DNA of 47,005 nt from Candidatus Mediterraneibacter excrementavium (lineage in GTDB: Bacteria; Bacillota; Clostridia; Lachnospirales; Lachnospiraceae): assembly GCA_019120275.1 (NCBI GenBank), contig DWVL01000088.1, positions 1-47,005 on the forward strand. The letters are read 5' to 3'. Below the pieces are notes generated by a model. The model was not told where the DNA came from. It made no database searches and saw only the letters and a list, made by a program, of their open reading frames with translations. Below are positions 35,858 through 44,224 of the stretch, piece after piece (positions within the stretch are counted from its first letter, which is position 1; every line of letters starts with the position of its first letter). The position numbers and the translations under genes were made by a program.

Positions 35858-36727
35858 CTATGCCTTTATCACATCTGACAGGTTGTCCATGATCGCCGCC
35901 GCTACATCAGGTTTGTTCATGGAATAAATATGTATATTTTTCACTCCGTTTGCCAGCAGATCGATGATCTGGTCTGTGGCGTAGGCAATCCCCGCCTGCT
36001 TCATGGCTGCCGGTGAATGGCCGAACCGGTCCAGGATGGCCAGAAATCTCCTCGGAAATACTGTTCCGGACAGTTCCTGGCTGCGCTTCATCTGAGAAGC
36101 GCTTGTGATCGGCATGATGCCCGGAAGGACAGGTACAGTAATACCGGCCTCGCGGATCCTGTACAGAAAATTATAATGGATATCGTTATCAAAAAACATC
36201 TGTGTTGTCAGGAAATCCACTCCGCAGTCCACTTTCTGCTTCAGATACCGGATATCATCTTCCTTGTGCTCATTTTCCACATGGCCTTCCGGATAACATG
36301 CGGCGCCGATGCAGAAATCGCCGGAACGACGGATCTCCTCAACAAGTTCATATGCATACCGGAACCGTTCCTCTGTCGGGAAAGTCATGCCGGCAGGAAT
36401 GTCGCCCCTGAGGGCGAGGATGTTCTCGATACCCAGTTCCTTCAGGTTGCGGATCACCCCGCGCACCTCTTCTTTCGTCGAGGATGCGCAGGTAAGATGC
36501 GCAAGGCTTAACACGTTCAGATCATCTTTGATGTGGGAGGCAATGCGCGCCGTATTCTTGCTGGTGCCGCCGCCCGCACCGTATGTCACACTGATAAAGG
36601 CCGGATCCAGCTTCGCGATCTCGTCCGTTGCCGCCGCAACCTTTTCGTAATCTTCATCTTTCTTCGGCGGGAATACCTCGAAAGAAATATGGATCCTGCC
36701 GTCATTCAGTCTGTCAATAATCTTCAT
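35858..36727 (-). CDS. metF: methylenetetrahydrofolate reductase
   Basis: Reduces 5,10-methylene-THF to 5-methyl-THF, feeding MetH. The 289-aa TIM barrel has the MetF signature HISFEVFPPKKDEDYEKV at the N-terminus, FISVTYGAGGGTSKNT, ALRGDIPAGM and DFLTTQMFFDND. Flavin-dependent; the electron donor in Clostridia may be NADH or ferredoxin, and no MetV-type partner gene is seen. It is 34 bp from glgA, with AGGAG before ATG 36727. Confidence 0.96.
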   Translation of the reverse strand: MKIIDRLNDGRIHISFEVFPPKKDEDYEKVAAATDEIAKLDPAFISVTYGAGGGTSKNTARIASHIKDDLNVLSLAHLTCASSTKEEVRGVIRNLKELGIENILALRGDIPAGMTFPTEERFRYAYELVEEIRRSGDFCIGAACYPEGHVENEHKEDDIRYLKQKVDCGVDFLTTQMFFDNDIHYNFLYRIREAGITVPVLPGIMPITSASQMKRSQELSGTVFPRRFLAILDRFGHSPAAMKQAGIAYATDQIIDLLANGVKNIHIYSMNKPDVAAAIMDNLSDVIKA

Positions 36728-36761
36728 CTGGTCTTAATCTCCTGTATTTTATATCCGGAAC

Positions 36762-38210
36762 TTATTCTCCGATCAGGCCCTTATAAAGTTCCTCGTACTG
36801 TCTTGCTGAATTCTTCCACGAGAAATCCTGAGCCATCGCATGCTCTACGATCTTATTCCAGTCCCGTTTCTTATCATAGTAGATCCGCTCTGCATAACGG
36901 ATCGTATTGAGCATCTCGTGCGCGTTGTAGTTGCAGAAGCTGAAACCTGTGCCGGTCTTCTCGAATTCATTGTATGCTTCTACCGTATCTTTCAGTCCGC
37001 CCGTCTCACGAACGATCGGGAGCGTGCCGTAACGCAGGCTCATCAGCTGGCTGAGTCCGCAGGGTTCAAAGAGCGACGGCATCAGGAACGCATCGCACGA
37101 AGCATAGATTTTATGTGAAAGTTCATCGGAAAAATAAATATTCGCGGATACGCGTCCGGAATATTTCCACGCAAAGTGGCGGAACATATTCTCGTATTTC
37201 ACATCGCCCGTGCCGAGGACTACAATCTGGACCGCATCCTGGCAGAGTTCATCCATTATATAGTCCACAAGGTCGAAACCTTTCTGGTCTGTCAGACGGG
37301 AAACCATACCGATCATCATCACTTTCGGGTCTTTTTCCAGTCCCAGTTCTTCCTGAAGGCAGGTCTTGTTGACCGGCTTGTTCTTGCGGAAGTTGCTGAT
37401 ATTGAAATTCTTTGCGATCCGGTTGTCCGTCTCCGGATTCCAGTCATCGTAATCCAGTCCGTTCACGATGCCGCACAGATCATTGGAGCGTGCGGACATC
37501 AGGCCGTCAAGTCCCTCGCCGTAGAACGGAGTCTTGATCTCTTCTGCGTAGCTGTTGCTTACGGTCGTAACTTTATCCGCATACACGATGCCGCCCTTCA
37601 GAAGGTTGGCGTCCTTGTAAGCTTCCATCTTATCCGGAACAAAATAGTACTCCGGAAGTCCGGTAATGCCCCTGACGGTCTTCGTGTCCCATACGCCCTG
37701 GAACTTCAGGTTATGTATCGTCATAACGGTCTTAATCCCGCGGTAATATTCTCCGAGATAGCGGAAATTATCAAGATATACCGGGATCAGTCCGGTCTGC
37801 CAGTCGTGGCAGTGGATCAGATCCGGCCGGAATCCGATCACGGGAAGGATGCTGAGGACTGCTTTTGAGAAGAATGCGAACTTCTCGATATTCCACTTCG
37901 GATCTCCGTCATAGAGTGCAAATCCGCTGAAATAATGTTCGTTGTCGATAAAATAGAATGTAATGTCATTGAGAACGGTCTTAAGTACTCCCACATACTG
38001 GTCCTGTCCCGCAATATCCATGTAGAAATGCGTTACATACTCAAGTCTGTCTTTCCACTCCTGCTTCATACAGGTGTACTTCGGAAGCACAACCCTTGTA
38101 TCATACTTTTCCTTGTCAAAATCTTTCGGAAGGGAACCGGCAACATCCGCAAGTCCGCCGGTTTTTATAAAGGGTACACATTCAGACGCAGCAAACAAAA
38201 TGTTTTTCAT
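36762..38210 (-). CDS. glgA: glycogen synthase (ADP-glucose, GT5)
   Basis: Extends alpha-1,4-glucan from ADP-glucose; cytosolic. The 482-aa product starts MKNILFAASECVPFIKTGGLADV, whose KTGGL binds ADP-glucose, and in the C-terminal half has MIGMVSRLTDQKGFDL and LMPSLFEPCGLSQLMSLRYG, the GT5 donor site. GGAGGAATG is placed right before ATG 38208-38210; the few codons upstream are not needed. It is expressed from its own promoter behind spo0A, and metF follows after 34 bp without a terminator. Glycogen genes are often spread in Lachnospiraceae; no glgC/glgD/glgB lie here. Confidence 0.96.
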   Translation of the reverse strand: MKNILFAASECVPFIKTGGLADVAGSLPKDFDKEKYDTRVVLPKYTCMKQEWKDRLEYVTHFYMDIAGQDQYVGVLKTVLNDITFYFIDNEHYFSGFALYDGDPKWNIEKFAFFSKAVLSILPVIGFRPDLIHCHDWQTGLIPVYLDNFRYLGEYYRGIKTVMTIHNLKFQGVWDTKTVRGITGLPEYYFVPDKMEAYKDANLLKGGIVYADKVTTVSNSYAEEIKTPFYGEGLDGLMSARSNDLCGIVNGLDYDDWNPETDNRIAKNFNISNFRKNKPVNKTCLQEELGLEKDPKVMMIGMVSRLTDQKGFDLVDYIMDELCQDAVQIVVLGTGDVKYENMFRHFAWKYSGRVSANIYFSDELSHKIYASCDAFLMPSLFEPCGLSQLMSLRYGTLPIVRETGGLKDTVEAYNEFEKTGTGFSFCNYNAHEMLNTIRYAERIYYDKKRDWNKIVEHAMAQDFSWKNSARQYEELYKGLIGE

Positions 38211-38266
38211 ATTACATTCCTCCAATTTCCGCCTTTTTCATTCCCTCAAGGCATCTGTTAAAAGGT

Positions 38267-38295
38267 ATTATACCCCATTATCCCGTGGTTGAAAA
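38267..38295 (-). promoter_or_regulatory. predicted promoter of glgA
   Basis: Minus-strand TTTTCA (38290-38295), 17-bp spacer, TATAAT (38267-38272), 8 bp past the spo0A stop; leader about 50 nt. No terminator is visible between spo0A and this promoter. Confidence 0.55.
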
Positions 38296-38303
38296 GGATT
38301 TTA

Positions 38304-39095
38304 TCACTTTTTATGCCTGTACTCCAGCTGGATCGTGTCAGCGATCAGGGCTATAAACTCCGAATTTGTAGGCTTGCCCTTCCCCGTACTCACTGTATAG
38401 CCGAACAGTTCATCCAGCGTGTCCAGCTTTCCGCGGCTCCAGGCAACCTCGATGGCATGCCGTATGGCACGCTCCACACGGCTTGAAGTCGTCTGATATT
38501 TCTTTGCCACCGTCGGATAAAGTATCTTTGTGATCGCATTGAGCACATCCATATCACTGACCGCCATGATGATCGCGTCCCTGAGATAATGATATCCTTT
38601 GATATGGGCAGGAATACCAATCTCATGGAGCATGTTTGTGACCCTGCTTTCCAGATTCTCTCCCGTTTTCTGATTTTCCGTCAGTATGTCCCCGTCTTTT
38701 CTGTCAGCGGAATGCGACAGATTTTTTACGGACTTGATCCGCTCCAGAAGCATCTGATTATTAAACGGTTTCATGATATAGTAATTTGCGCCTTTATTAA
38801 AGGCATCTTCTGTAATTCGTTCCTGTCCGACTGCCGTGATCACGATAAAATAAGGCCTCTTGTGGACCGTACGGTCCTGCCCGACCATTTCCATTACTGT
38901 CAGGCCGTCCATTTTCGGCATGATCAGATCCAGAAGGACAACATCCGGCTGCCTTTCTCTGATGATCTGACACATCTCTTCTCCGTTTTTAGCCTTTCCT
39001 ACCAGATCCAGTTCTTTATCCGTGCTGACAATCTCTCCCAGGACATCGAGGATCTTCTGGTTATCATCAGCAATGGCCACACTCAAATGCTCCAT
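38304..39095 (-). CDS. spo0A: Spo0A, sporulation master regulator
   Basis: Response regulator that starts sporulation. The 263 aa hold a receiver domain (acid pair D10-D11, phosphoacceptor D56 in LLDLIMP, T87, K109) and the Spo0A C-terminal DNA-binding domain ([33 protein letters not shown]; the recognition helix region with [14 protein letters not shown]). ATG 39095 follows GGAGAGAAGAGG. Located downstream of spoIVB, the standard Firmicutes order. A sigma-A-like promoter and two 0A boxes lie in the 129-bp intergenic region, pointing to autoregulation. Confidence 0.98.
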   Translation of the reverse strand: MEHLSVAIADDNQKILDVLGEIVSTDKELDLVGKAKNGEEMCQIIRERQPDVVLLDLIMPKMDGLTVMEMVGQDRTVHKRPYFIVITAVGQERITEDAFNKGANYYIMKPFNNQMLLERIKSVKNLSHSADRKDGDILTENQKTGENLESRVTNMLHEIGIPAHIKGYHYLRDAIIMAVSDMDVLNAITKILYPTVAKKYQTTSSRVERAIRHAIEVAWSRGKLDTLDELFGYTVSTGKGKPTNSEFIALIADTIQLEYRHKK

Positions 39096-39147
39096 CCTCT
39101 TCTCTCCTTACAGTTGGGAAATCCTGTCCATGAAACGCCACCAGCTT

Positions 39148-39176
39148 ATTATATCCACGCCAAAATGCGGAATCAA
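39148..39176 (-). promoter_or_regulatory. predicted vegetative promoter of spo0A
   Basis: Minus-strand TTGATT (39171-39176), 17-bp spacer, TATAAT (39148-39153); leader about 45 nt. Confidence 0.75.
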
Positions 39177-39195
39177 GGAGATTTTGTAGTACTAA

Positions 39196-39214
39196 TTCGA
39201 CACGGTATTCGACA
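39196..39214 (-). promoter_or_regulatory. two Spo0A boxes upstream of spo0A
   Basis: TTCGACA occurs at 39196-39202 and 39208-39214, i.e. TGTCGAA twice on the minus strand, 12 bp apart. This is the core 0A box. They lie about 55-75 bp upstream of the predicted spo0A transcription start, a position suited to activation. Confidence 0.8.
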
Positions 39215-39224
39215 GTTCAGATAT

Positions 39225-40316
39225 TCAGACTTCATTCAGCATATTTTCAATGAATATCCCATATCCTTTCGTCGAATCCTGAACAAACACGTGCGTCACC
39301 GCTCCGATCAGTTTGCCGTCCTGCATGATCGGACTGCCGCTCATCCCCTGTATGATCCCTCCCGTCATTTCAAGCAGGTCAGGGTCTGTCACTTCTATGA
39401 CAAAGCCTTTGTTCACTTCATTTCCGGACATGTCGATATCTGTCACACGGATTTCATACTCTTCCATCCTGTTATCCACATAACAGCGGACCGTCGCCGG
39501 ACCGGTATGGATTTCTTCTTTTTTTGCCGTGCGGACAGACACCGGATCCGCAAACAACGCATCGGATCCTTTGATCGTCCCGTAAATTCCGGCTCCTGTA
39601 TTTTTTTCAATATCTCCCAGTATATTATAATTATTGTAAACGATGATCCCTTCCATCGTCCCGGGAGATCCGCTGTGCCCCTTTGTAATATCCCGTATCG
39701 TTGTCCGATAGATCTTTCCGCTGTCGATCGACATAAGCATTTCGGTATCTATATCATGGATCCCGTGTCCCAGCGCCCCGAATCTGCCGCTTTCCGTAAC
39801 AAATGTGATTGTTCCGAGTCCCTGCACATTATCCCTCACCCAGATCCCGAGTCTGTATTTATCCGGGGCATATTCCGCCGGCACGATCTGAACATCCAGT
39901 ATGCTGCTGTTTCTCCGCAGAGTCAGCGTTACATTTCCGTCGCCCAGTCTGTCCACTTCCTCAAGCAGATCCGACTTATCCTTGATTTCCCGGTGATTGA
40001 CCGCAGTTATATAATCGCCGGATCTGACAAGTCCTGATGCAGGCGTCTGACAGTTTCCTTCCGTATCTCTGATCTGTTCTGTACTGAGCACCATCACTCC
40101 ATCCGTTTCCATATATATCCCGACCGGCATTCCTCCCAGGAAGACCTTCTCCTTCTCTGCCGCAGACGTGCTGGCACTGGCCTCTGCGGACACGCCGCCG
40201 GTATCATGATCCGGCACGTCCGCAGTCGTATTCAGACACAGGATCCCCGCACATAAAAGTCCCGGCAAAAGACATGCAAAAAACGAGGCGCACCGCCTGG
40301 TGCGGTTTTCCGCCAT
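39225..40316 (-). CDS. spoIVB: SpoIVB signalling serine peptidase
   Basis: PDZ-S55 peptidase made in the forespore and secreted to the intermembrane space, where it activates pro-sigma-K processing. The 363 aa contain a signal anchor (residues about 11-30, FFACLLPGLLCAGILCL), a PDZ domain (about 80-150, SGLVRSGDYITAVNHREIKDKSDLLEEV) and the S55 domain: catalytic His in ALGHGIHD, nucleophile in GMSGSPIMQDGKLIGAVTH. ATG 40314-40316 (MAENRTRR) follows GGAGG; the longer frame is not needed. It comes after the recN terminator, so it needs its own promoter, presumably forespore-specific; I cannot find a clean sigma-F/G match in the 40 bp available. Confidence 0.96.
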   Translation of the reverse strand: MAENRTRRCASFFACLLPGLLCAGILCLNTTADVPDHDTGGVSAEASASTSAAEKEKVFLGGMPVGIYMETDGVMVLSTEQIRDTEGNCQTPASGLVRSGDYITAVNHREIKDKSDLLEEVDRLGDGNVTLTLRRNSSILDVQIVPAEYAPDKYRLGIWVRDNVQGLGTITFVTESGRFGALGHGIHDIDTEMLMSIDSGKIYRTTIRDITKGHSGSPGTMEGIIVYNNYNILGDIEKNTGAGIYGTIKGSDALFADPVSVRTAKKEEIHTGPATVRCYVDNRMEEYEIRVTDIDMSGNEVNKGFVIEVTDPDLLEMTGGIIQGMSGSPIMQDGKLIGAVTHVFVQDSTKGYGIFIENMLNEV

Positions 40317-40357
40317 ACGATCTCTTCCTCCTTTCCCTGTACTCTGTAACATAAAGA

Positions 40358-40385
40358 AAAACGGATACTCTGAACGTATCCGTTT
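40358..40385 (-). terminator. rho-independent terminator of recN
   Basis: Minus-strand AAACGGATAC and GTATCCGTTT arms around GTTCAGA, then TTCTTT. It starts 36 bp after the recN stop and separates the housekeeping operon from spoIVB. Confidence 0.85.
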
Positions 40386-40420
40386 CTAGTATGTGTGGTT
40401 TTCTGTTTTTCAGTCTGGTA

Positions 40421-42097
40421 TTATCTGCTCTTCAATGCCAGTTCTTTCATCTCGGCAGCGCTTTGCATAACAGCTTCCGTGATCTTTGATCCGCCCAGGA
40501 GCCTTGCAAGTTCCATCACGGATTCTTCTTTATCAAGCTTTCTGATATCCGTATATGCCATTCCGTTATCCGCATTTTTTCTGATCACGAAATGAACATC
40601 GGCAGCAGCGGCGATCTGCGGGAGATGCGTAATGCAGATCACCTGTCGGTTTCGTGAGATCAGCCGCAGTTTTTCCGCGACTTTATCGGCAGTAATCCCC
40701 GAAATTCCGGCATCGATCTCGTCAAAGATCAGGGTCGGCGTATCTTCCCTGTCAGCAAGCACCGTCTTTACCGCCAGCATGATACGGGATAATTCCCCGC
40801 CGGATGCTATGGAGGCCAGCGGCTTTAACGGCTCTCCCGGATTGACTGCAAGGAAAAATTCCGCATCATCCCTTCCATTCGCACTGTACTGGCCGGTATC
40901 ACCGAGATGTATTTCGAGCCTGTTATCAAGAAAATTAAGATCTTTCATCTGTGTCCGGATCTCTTCGGCAAACAGCAGCGCGTTTTCTTTCCGGATCCTG
41001 CTCAGAAGCGCCGCTGTCTCCCCGGCTTTTTTTTCAGCCTTTGCTCTTTTTTCTTCCAGTCCGGCTAAAAATGCATCGTAATCATTCAGCGTCTCTATTC
41101 TCTGCTTCTTTTCCTCGCAATATGCGGAAATTTCAGAAATTGTTTTTCCATATTTTGACTTTAAATGATTGATCAGATTCAGGCGCTCCCCGGTCTCTCT
41201 GAATTCTTCTTCGGAAAATTCAAAACTTTTGGCGTATTCGGAAAGTTCGCGATTGAAATCATTCAACAGGCTGTCCGCATCAAGAAGCTGGCTGTAAAGC
41301 TGGGCGGCCTGGCTGTCAAAATCAGCCGCGTCCTGGAATGCACGGATCGCTCTGCTCAGACATTCACTGGCATTGGCCCCGTCTTTTTCTGCAGTAAACT
41401 GATATGTCTCCGCTACGGCTTCCGTGATCTTCCTGCTCTGCGTCATCCGCCGGTACCGCTCTTCAAGATCGTCGTCCTCGCCCTCTAAAAGCGCTGCCTC
41501 CTCGATCTCATGGACCTCATATTCAGCCAGGGACAGCTCCCTTCTTCTGCTTTCTTCATCGAGAGAAGTCTCTTCCAGCTGTCTGCGTATTTTCTGAAGT
41601 TCATCGTACTCCTGAGCCATTTCTTTCTTTACCGGAATGATCTTTTCGCCGGCATACAGATCCAGCAGTGCCAGATGGTTTTTCCGGTTCAGCAGTGTCT
41701 GGCTGTCATGCTGCCCGTGAATGTCGATCAGCTGTCCGGCAGTCTCTTTTAACGCGCCCATGCCGACAGTCTCCCCGTTTATCCTGCTGATGCTCTTTCC
41801 GTCCATCAGTCTCCGGCTGAGAGTGACCAGGCCGTCTTCCGCCTGTATCCCGCTCTCTTCCAGCCGGCGGATGATCCTCTCATCCTCGAGGGAAAATGTG
41901 ATCTCTACCACTCCGTTTTCCGCGCCGCTTCGCAGCATGTCAGCCGTGTATCTTCCGCCCATCGCAAGATTGACCGATCCCATAAGGATCGATTTCCCGG
42001 CGCCGGTCTCGCCGGTCAGTATGTTGAGTCCCCGGCCGAAATCAACCTCGGATTCATTGATCAAAGCAAGATTCTTTACATGAAGATTCAGTAACAT
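40421..42097 (-). CDS. recN: DNA repair protein RecN
   Basis: SMC-like ATPase acting early in double-strand break repair. The 558 aa begin MLLNLHVKNLALINESEVDF with Walker A GETGAGKS at about 30-37; long coiled-coil arms lie in the middle (Glu/Lys/Arg-rich, about 150-370). The C-terminal ABC half has IASGGELSRIMLAVK and LIFDEIDAGISG (Walker B). The length matches the family. It follows argR by 8 bp and ends at the terminator at 40358-40385. Confidence 0.97.
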   Translation of the reverse strand: MLLNLHVKNLALINESEVDFGRGLNILTGETGAGKSILMGSVNLAMGGRYTADMLRSGAENGVVEITFSLEDERIIRRLEESGIQAEDGLVTLSRRLMDGKSISRINGETVGMGALKETAGQLIDIHGQHDSQTLLNRKNHLALLDLYAGEKIIPVKKEMAQEYDELQKIRRQLEETSLDEESRRRELSLAEYEVHEIEEAALLEGEDDDLEERYRRMTQSRKITEAVAETYQFTAEKDGANASECLSRAIRAFQDAADFDSQAAQLYSQLLDADSLLNDFNRELSEYAKSFEFSEEEFRETGERLNLINHLKSKYGKTISEISAYCEEKKQRIETLNDYDAFLAGLEEKRAKAEKKAGETAALLSRIRKENALLFAEEIRTQMKDLNFLDNRLEIHLGDTGQYSANGRDDAEFFLAVNPGEPLKPLASIASGGELSRIMLAVKTVLADREDTPTLIFDEIDAGISGITADKVAEKLRLISRNRQVICITHLPQIAAAADVHFVIRKNADNGMAYTDIRKLDKEESVMELARLLGGSKITEAVMQSAAEMKELALKSR

Positions 42098-42105
42098 ATT
42101 ATTGT

Positions 42106-42564
42106 CTATACTCCTTTAGAGACGATCTTTCTGATCTTTTCCATCACCGAAGAAGTATCTTCCACTGTGCGGATCGCACACATGATCGTATCGTCTCCGG
42201 CAATGCATCCTACAACTTCATTCCAGTTCATTGCATCCACAGCGGCGGCCACTGCCATGGCCATACCGGATACAGTCTTGATCACCAGGATGTTCTGCGC
42301 CATATCCATGGAAATGAATCCGTCTCTGAGCACACGAAGATATTTTTCATTTAATTCCGGTTCCGCCTGACGGTGTACTACGTATTTCTGTCTGCCGCCG
42401 GCGACCGCGACCTTCGTCAGATTCAGATCCCGTATGTCTCTGGAAACAGTGGCCTGCGTCACTTTAAAACCGGCATTGTTCAGATATTCCGCCAGTTCTT
42501 CCTGCGTTTCGATATCATACTGACTGATCAGTTCGATGATTTTTGCATGTCTGCTGACTTTCAT
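42106..42564 (-). CDS. argR: arginine repressor
   Basis: Hexameric arginine-dependent regulator of arginine synthesis and catabolism. The 152 aa have an N-terminal winged helix (1-about 70: ELISQYDIETQEELAEYLNNAGFKVTQATVSRDIRDL) and the C-terminal arginine-binding/oligomerisation domain (about 80-150, with VVGCIAGDDTIMCAIR, whose GDD binds arginine). It lies between nadK and recN as in most Firmicutes, apparently without its own terminator. No arginine biosynthesis genes are in the window. Confidence 0.97.
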   Translation of the reverse strand: MKVSRHAKIIELISQYDIETQEELAEYLNNAGFKVTQATVSRDIRDLNLTKVAVAGGRQKYVVHRQAEPELNEKYLRVLRDGFISMDMAQNILVIKTVSGMAMAVAAAVDAMNWNEVVGCIAGDDTIMCAIRTVEDTSSVMEKIRKIVSKGV

Positions 42565-42568
42565 ATCT

Positions 42569-43399
42569 CTAATTTCCTTTCATTTTCTTGCGAAGCGTTT
42601 TCATAAAGCTTTCGCTTTCAAGCTTTACCAGACGCGCAGTTCTTCCGGAACGCCTGATCACAACCCTGTCCCCCGTCACAAGCGTGATCTGTTCCGCCCC
42701 GTCGAAACACAGGGAAACCTTTTCCTGTCTTCCATAACGGCCTTCGCCTATCTCGACCTCAATGGTGTCATCTGCCGAAAGTACAATGCTGCTTGTATTA
42801 AGCGCATGGGAACAGATCGGGGTTATAACGATCATCTGAGCGGTCGGTTCGACGATCGGTCCTCCGGCCGAAAGGTTATACCCCGTACTTCCGGTCGGCG
42901 TGGAGATGATCACACCGTCAGCGTGGTAGCTGTTCAGAAGACTGCCGTCCACATAGACATTAAAATTGATGATCCGGATCTTTCCTTCCCTGGCAAGGAC
43001 GATATCATTCATGGCAAGATCCTCGCCATCTTTAAAAATGCCGCTCAGCATCATACGCTCTTCAATGTCCGGAGTCCTGCAGAACAAATGATCAAGCGCT
43101 TCCCGGTAATTATCCAGATCAACTTCCGCAAGATAACCGAGCGTTCCCAGATTGATTCCCAGAAGAGGAAGCGTCCGTTCTCCCAGATCGCGTACCGAGC
43201 GGATCAGCGTACCGTCTCCGCCAAGAACAAGTCCGCATTCCACATCATCCGGGACCGTTCCCGGGATAATATGGCCCTCCGGATCTTTTTCTGCCACATA
43301 ACACCGGCGTCCGTTGTTTTCTATATAACTTTTTATTTCACTTGTAATCGCAAAATTCCTGTCTTTAAGCTGATTGGGAATTATATAAAAGCTGTCCAT
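42569..43399 (-). CDS. nadK: NAD kinase
   Basis: Makes NADP from NAD with ATP or polyphosphate; cytosolic. The 276 aa hold the GGDGT motif (LVLGGDGTLIRSV), NxxD-type segment (MNDIVLAREGKI) and the glycine-rich STPTGSTGYNLSAGGPIV region, all diagnostic for the family. ATG 43399 has AGAGGTATAAA upstream. Four bp separate its stop from argR and 14 bp separate it from tlyA, so it belongs to the same operon. Confidence 0.96.
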   Translation of the reverse strand: MDSFYIIPNQLKDRNFAITSEIKSYIENNGRRCYVAEKDPEGHIIPGTVPDDVECGLVLGGDGTLIRSVRDLGERTLPLLGINLGTLGYLAEVDLDNYREALDHLFCRTPDIEERMMLSGIFKDGEDLAMNDIVLAREGKIRIINFNVYVDGSLLNSYHADGVIISTPTGSTGYNLSAGGPIVEPTAQMIVITPICSHALNTSSIVLSADDTIEVEIGEGRYGRQEKVSLCFDGAEQITLVTGDRVVIRRSGRTARLVKLESESFMKTLRKKMKGN

Positions 43400-43413
43400 T
43401 TTATACCTCTTTT

Positions 43414-44220
43414 TTATTTTGCAAGCGTTGCAAAAGCCTGATCCACGATCAGTCCGGGGGCAAGGCCATGATCCGTCCCCTGTTCGTTCCCGCTCTTTTT
43501 CAGATGGATCAGATACTCGATATTGCCCTCCGGCCCGCGGATCGGCGAAAAATCGAGTGCAAGAAGATCAAAGCCGATCGATATAGCATAATCCATTACT
43601 TTTCGGATCACTTCCAGGTGCGTGCTCTTTTCCCGGACAACCCCTTTTTTCCCGACTTTTTCGCGTCCGGCTTCAAACTGCGGTTTGATGAGCGCTACGA
43701 TCTCACCGTCCGGTTTCAGATAATCCCGTATGGGAACAAGCACCTTGGTCAGAGATATAAAAGACACATCTATTGAAGAGAAATCCACCGGTTCGCCAAT
43801 ATCCTCCGGACGGACATAACGGATATTTGTCTTCTCCATACAGACGACACGCTCATCATTGCGCAGTTTCCAGTCCAGCTGACCTCTGCCGACATCGATG
43901 GCGTAAACTTTTCTGGCGCCGTTCTGGAGCATGCAGTCCGTAAAACCGCCCGTAGATGATCCGACATCCGTGCACACCCTGCCGCTGACGTCCACATCGA
44001 AATTCTGCAGGGCTTTCTCCAGCTTAAGGCCGCCTCTGCTCACATACGGCAGGACATGCCCCCTGATCTCGATCGATGCGTCTTCCGGGAAGGTGCTCCC
44101 CGCCTTGTCCTCCCGCTGACCGTCTACAAACACATTGCCGGCCATGATAACGGCCTTGGCCTTTTCTCTGGAATCTGCAAGCTTTTTCTTAACAAGCAAT
44201 ACGTCTAATCGTTCTTTCAT
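43414..44220 (-). CDS. tlyA: TlyA-family rRNA methyltransferase
   Basis: Putative 2'-O-methyltransferase of ribosomal RNA, often labelled hemolysin A. The 268 aa have an N-terminal S4 RNA-binding domain (residues 1-about 62, RLDVLLVKKKLADSREKAKAVIMAGNV) and an FtsJ/RrmJ Rossmann methyltransferase fold with the SAM site DVGSSTGGFTDCML and AIDVGRGQLDWKL. ATG 44220 sits 4 bp after the dxs stop, and the SD AAAGGATGAT overlaps that stop codon, so translation is coupled. The dxs-tlyA-nadK order is conserved in Firmicutes. Confidence 0.95.
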   Translation of the reverse strand: MKERLDVLLVKKKLADSREKAKAVIMAGNVFVDGQREDKAGSTFPEDASIEIRGHVLPYVSRGGLKLEKALQNFDVDVSGRVCTDVGSSTGGFTDCMLQNGARKVYAIDVGRGQLDWKLRNDERVVCMEKTNIRYVRPEDIGEPVDFSSIDVSFISLTKVLVPIRDYLKPDGEIVALIKPQFEAGREKVGKKGVVREKSTHLEVIRKVMDYAISIGFDLLALDFSPIRGPEGNIEYLIHLKKSGNEQGTDHGLAPGLIVDQAFATLAK

Positions 44221-44224
44221 CCCA

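Noticed and set aside
36728-36761. SAM or B12 riboswitch before metF-activator-metH
   Set aside because: Only 34 bp between glgA and metF, with no aptamer sequence; none is seen upstream of glgA either.
38589-40037. A 482-codon plus-strand open frame opposite spo0A and spoIVB
   Set aside because: It spans two certain minus-strand genes and their intergenic promoter; no family signature is visible.
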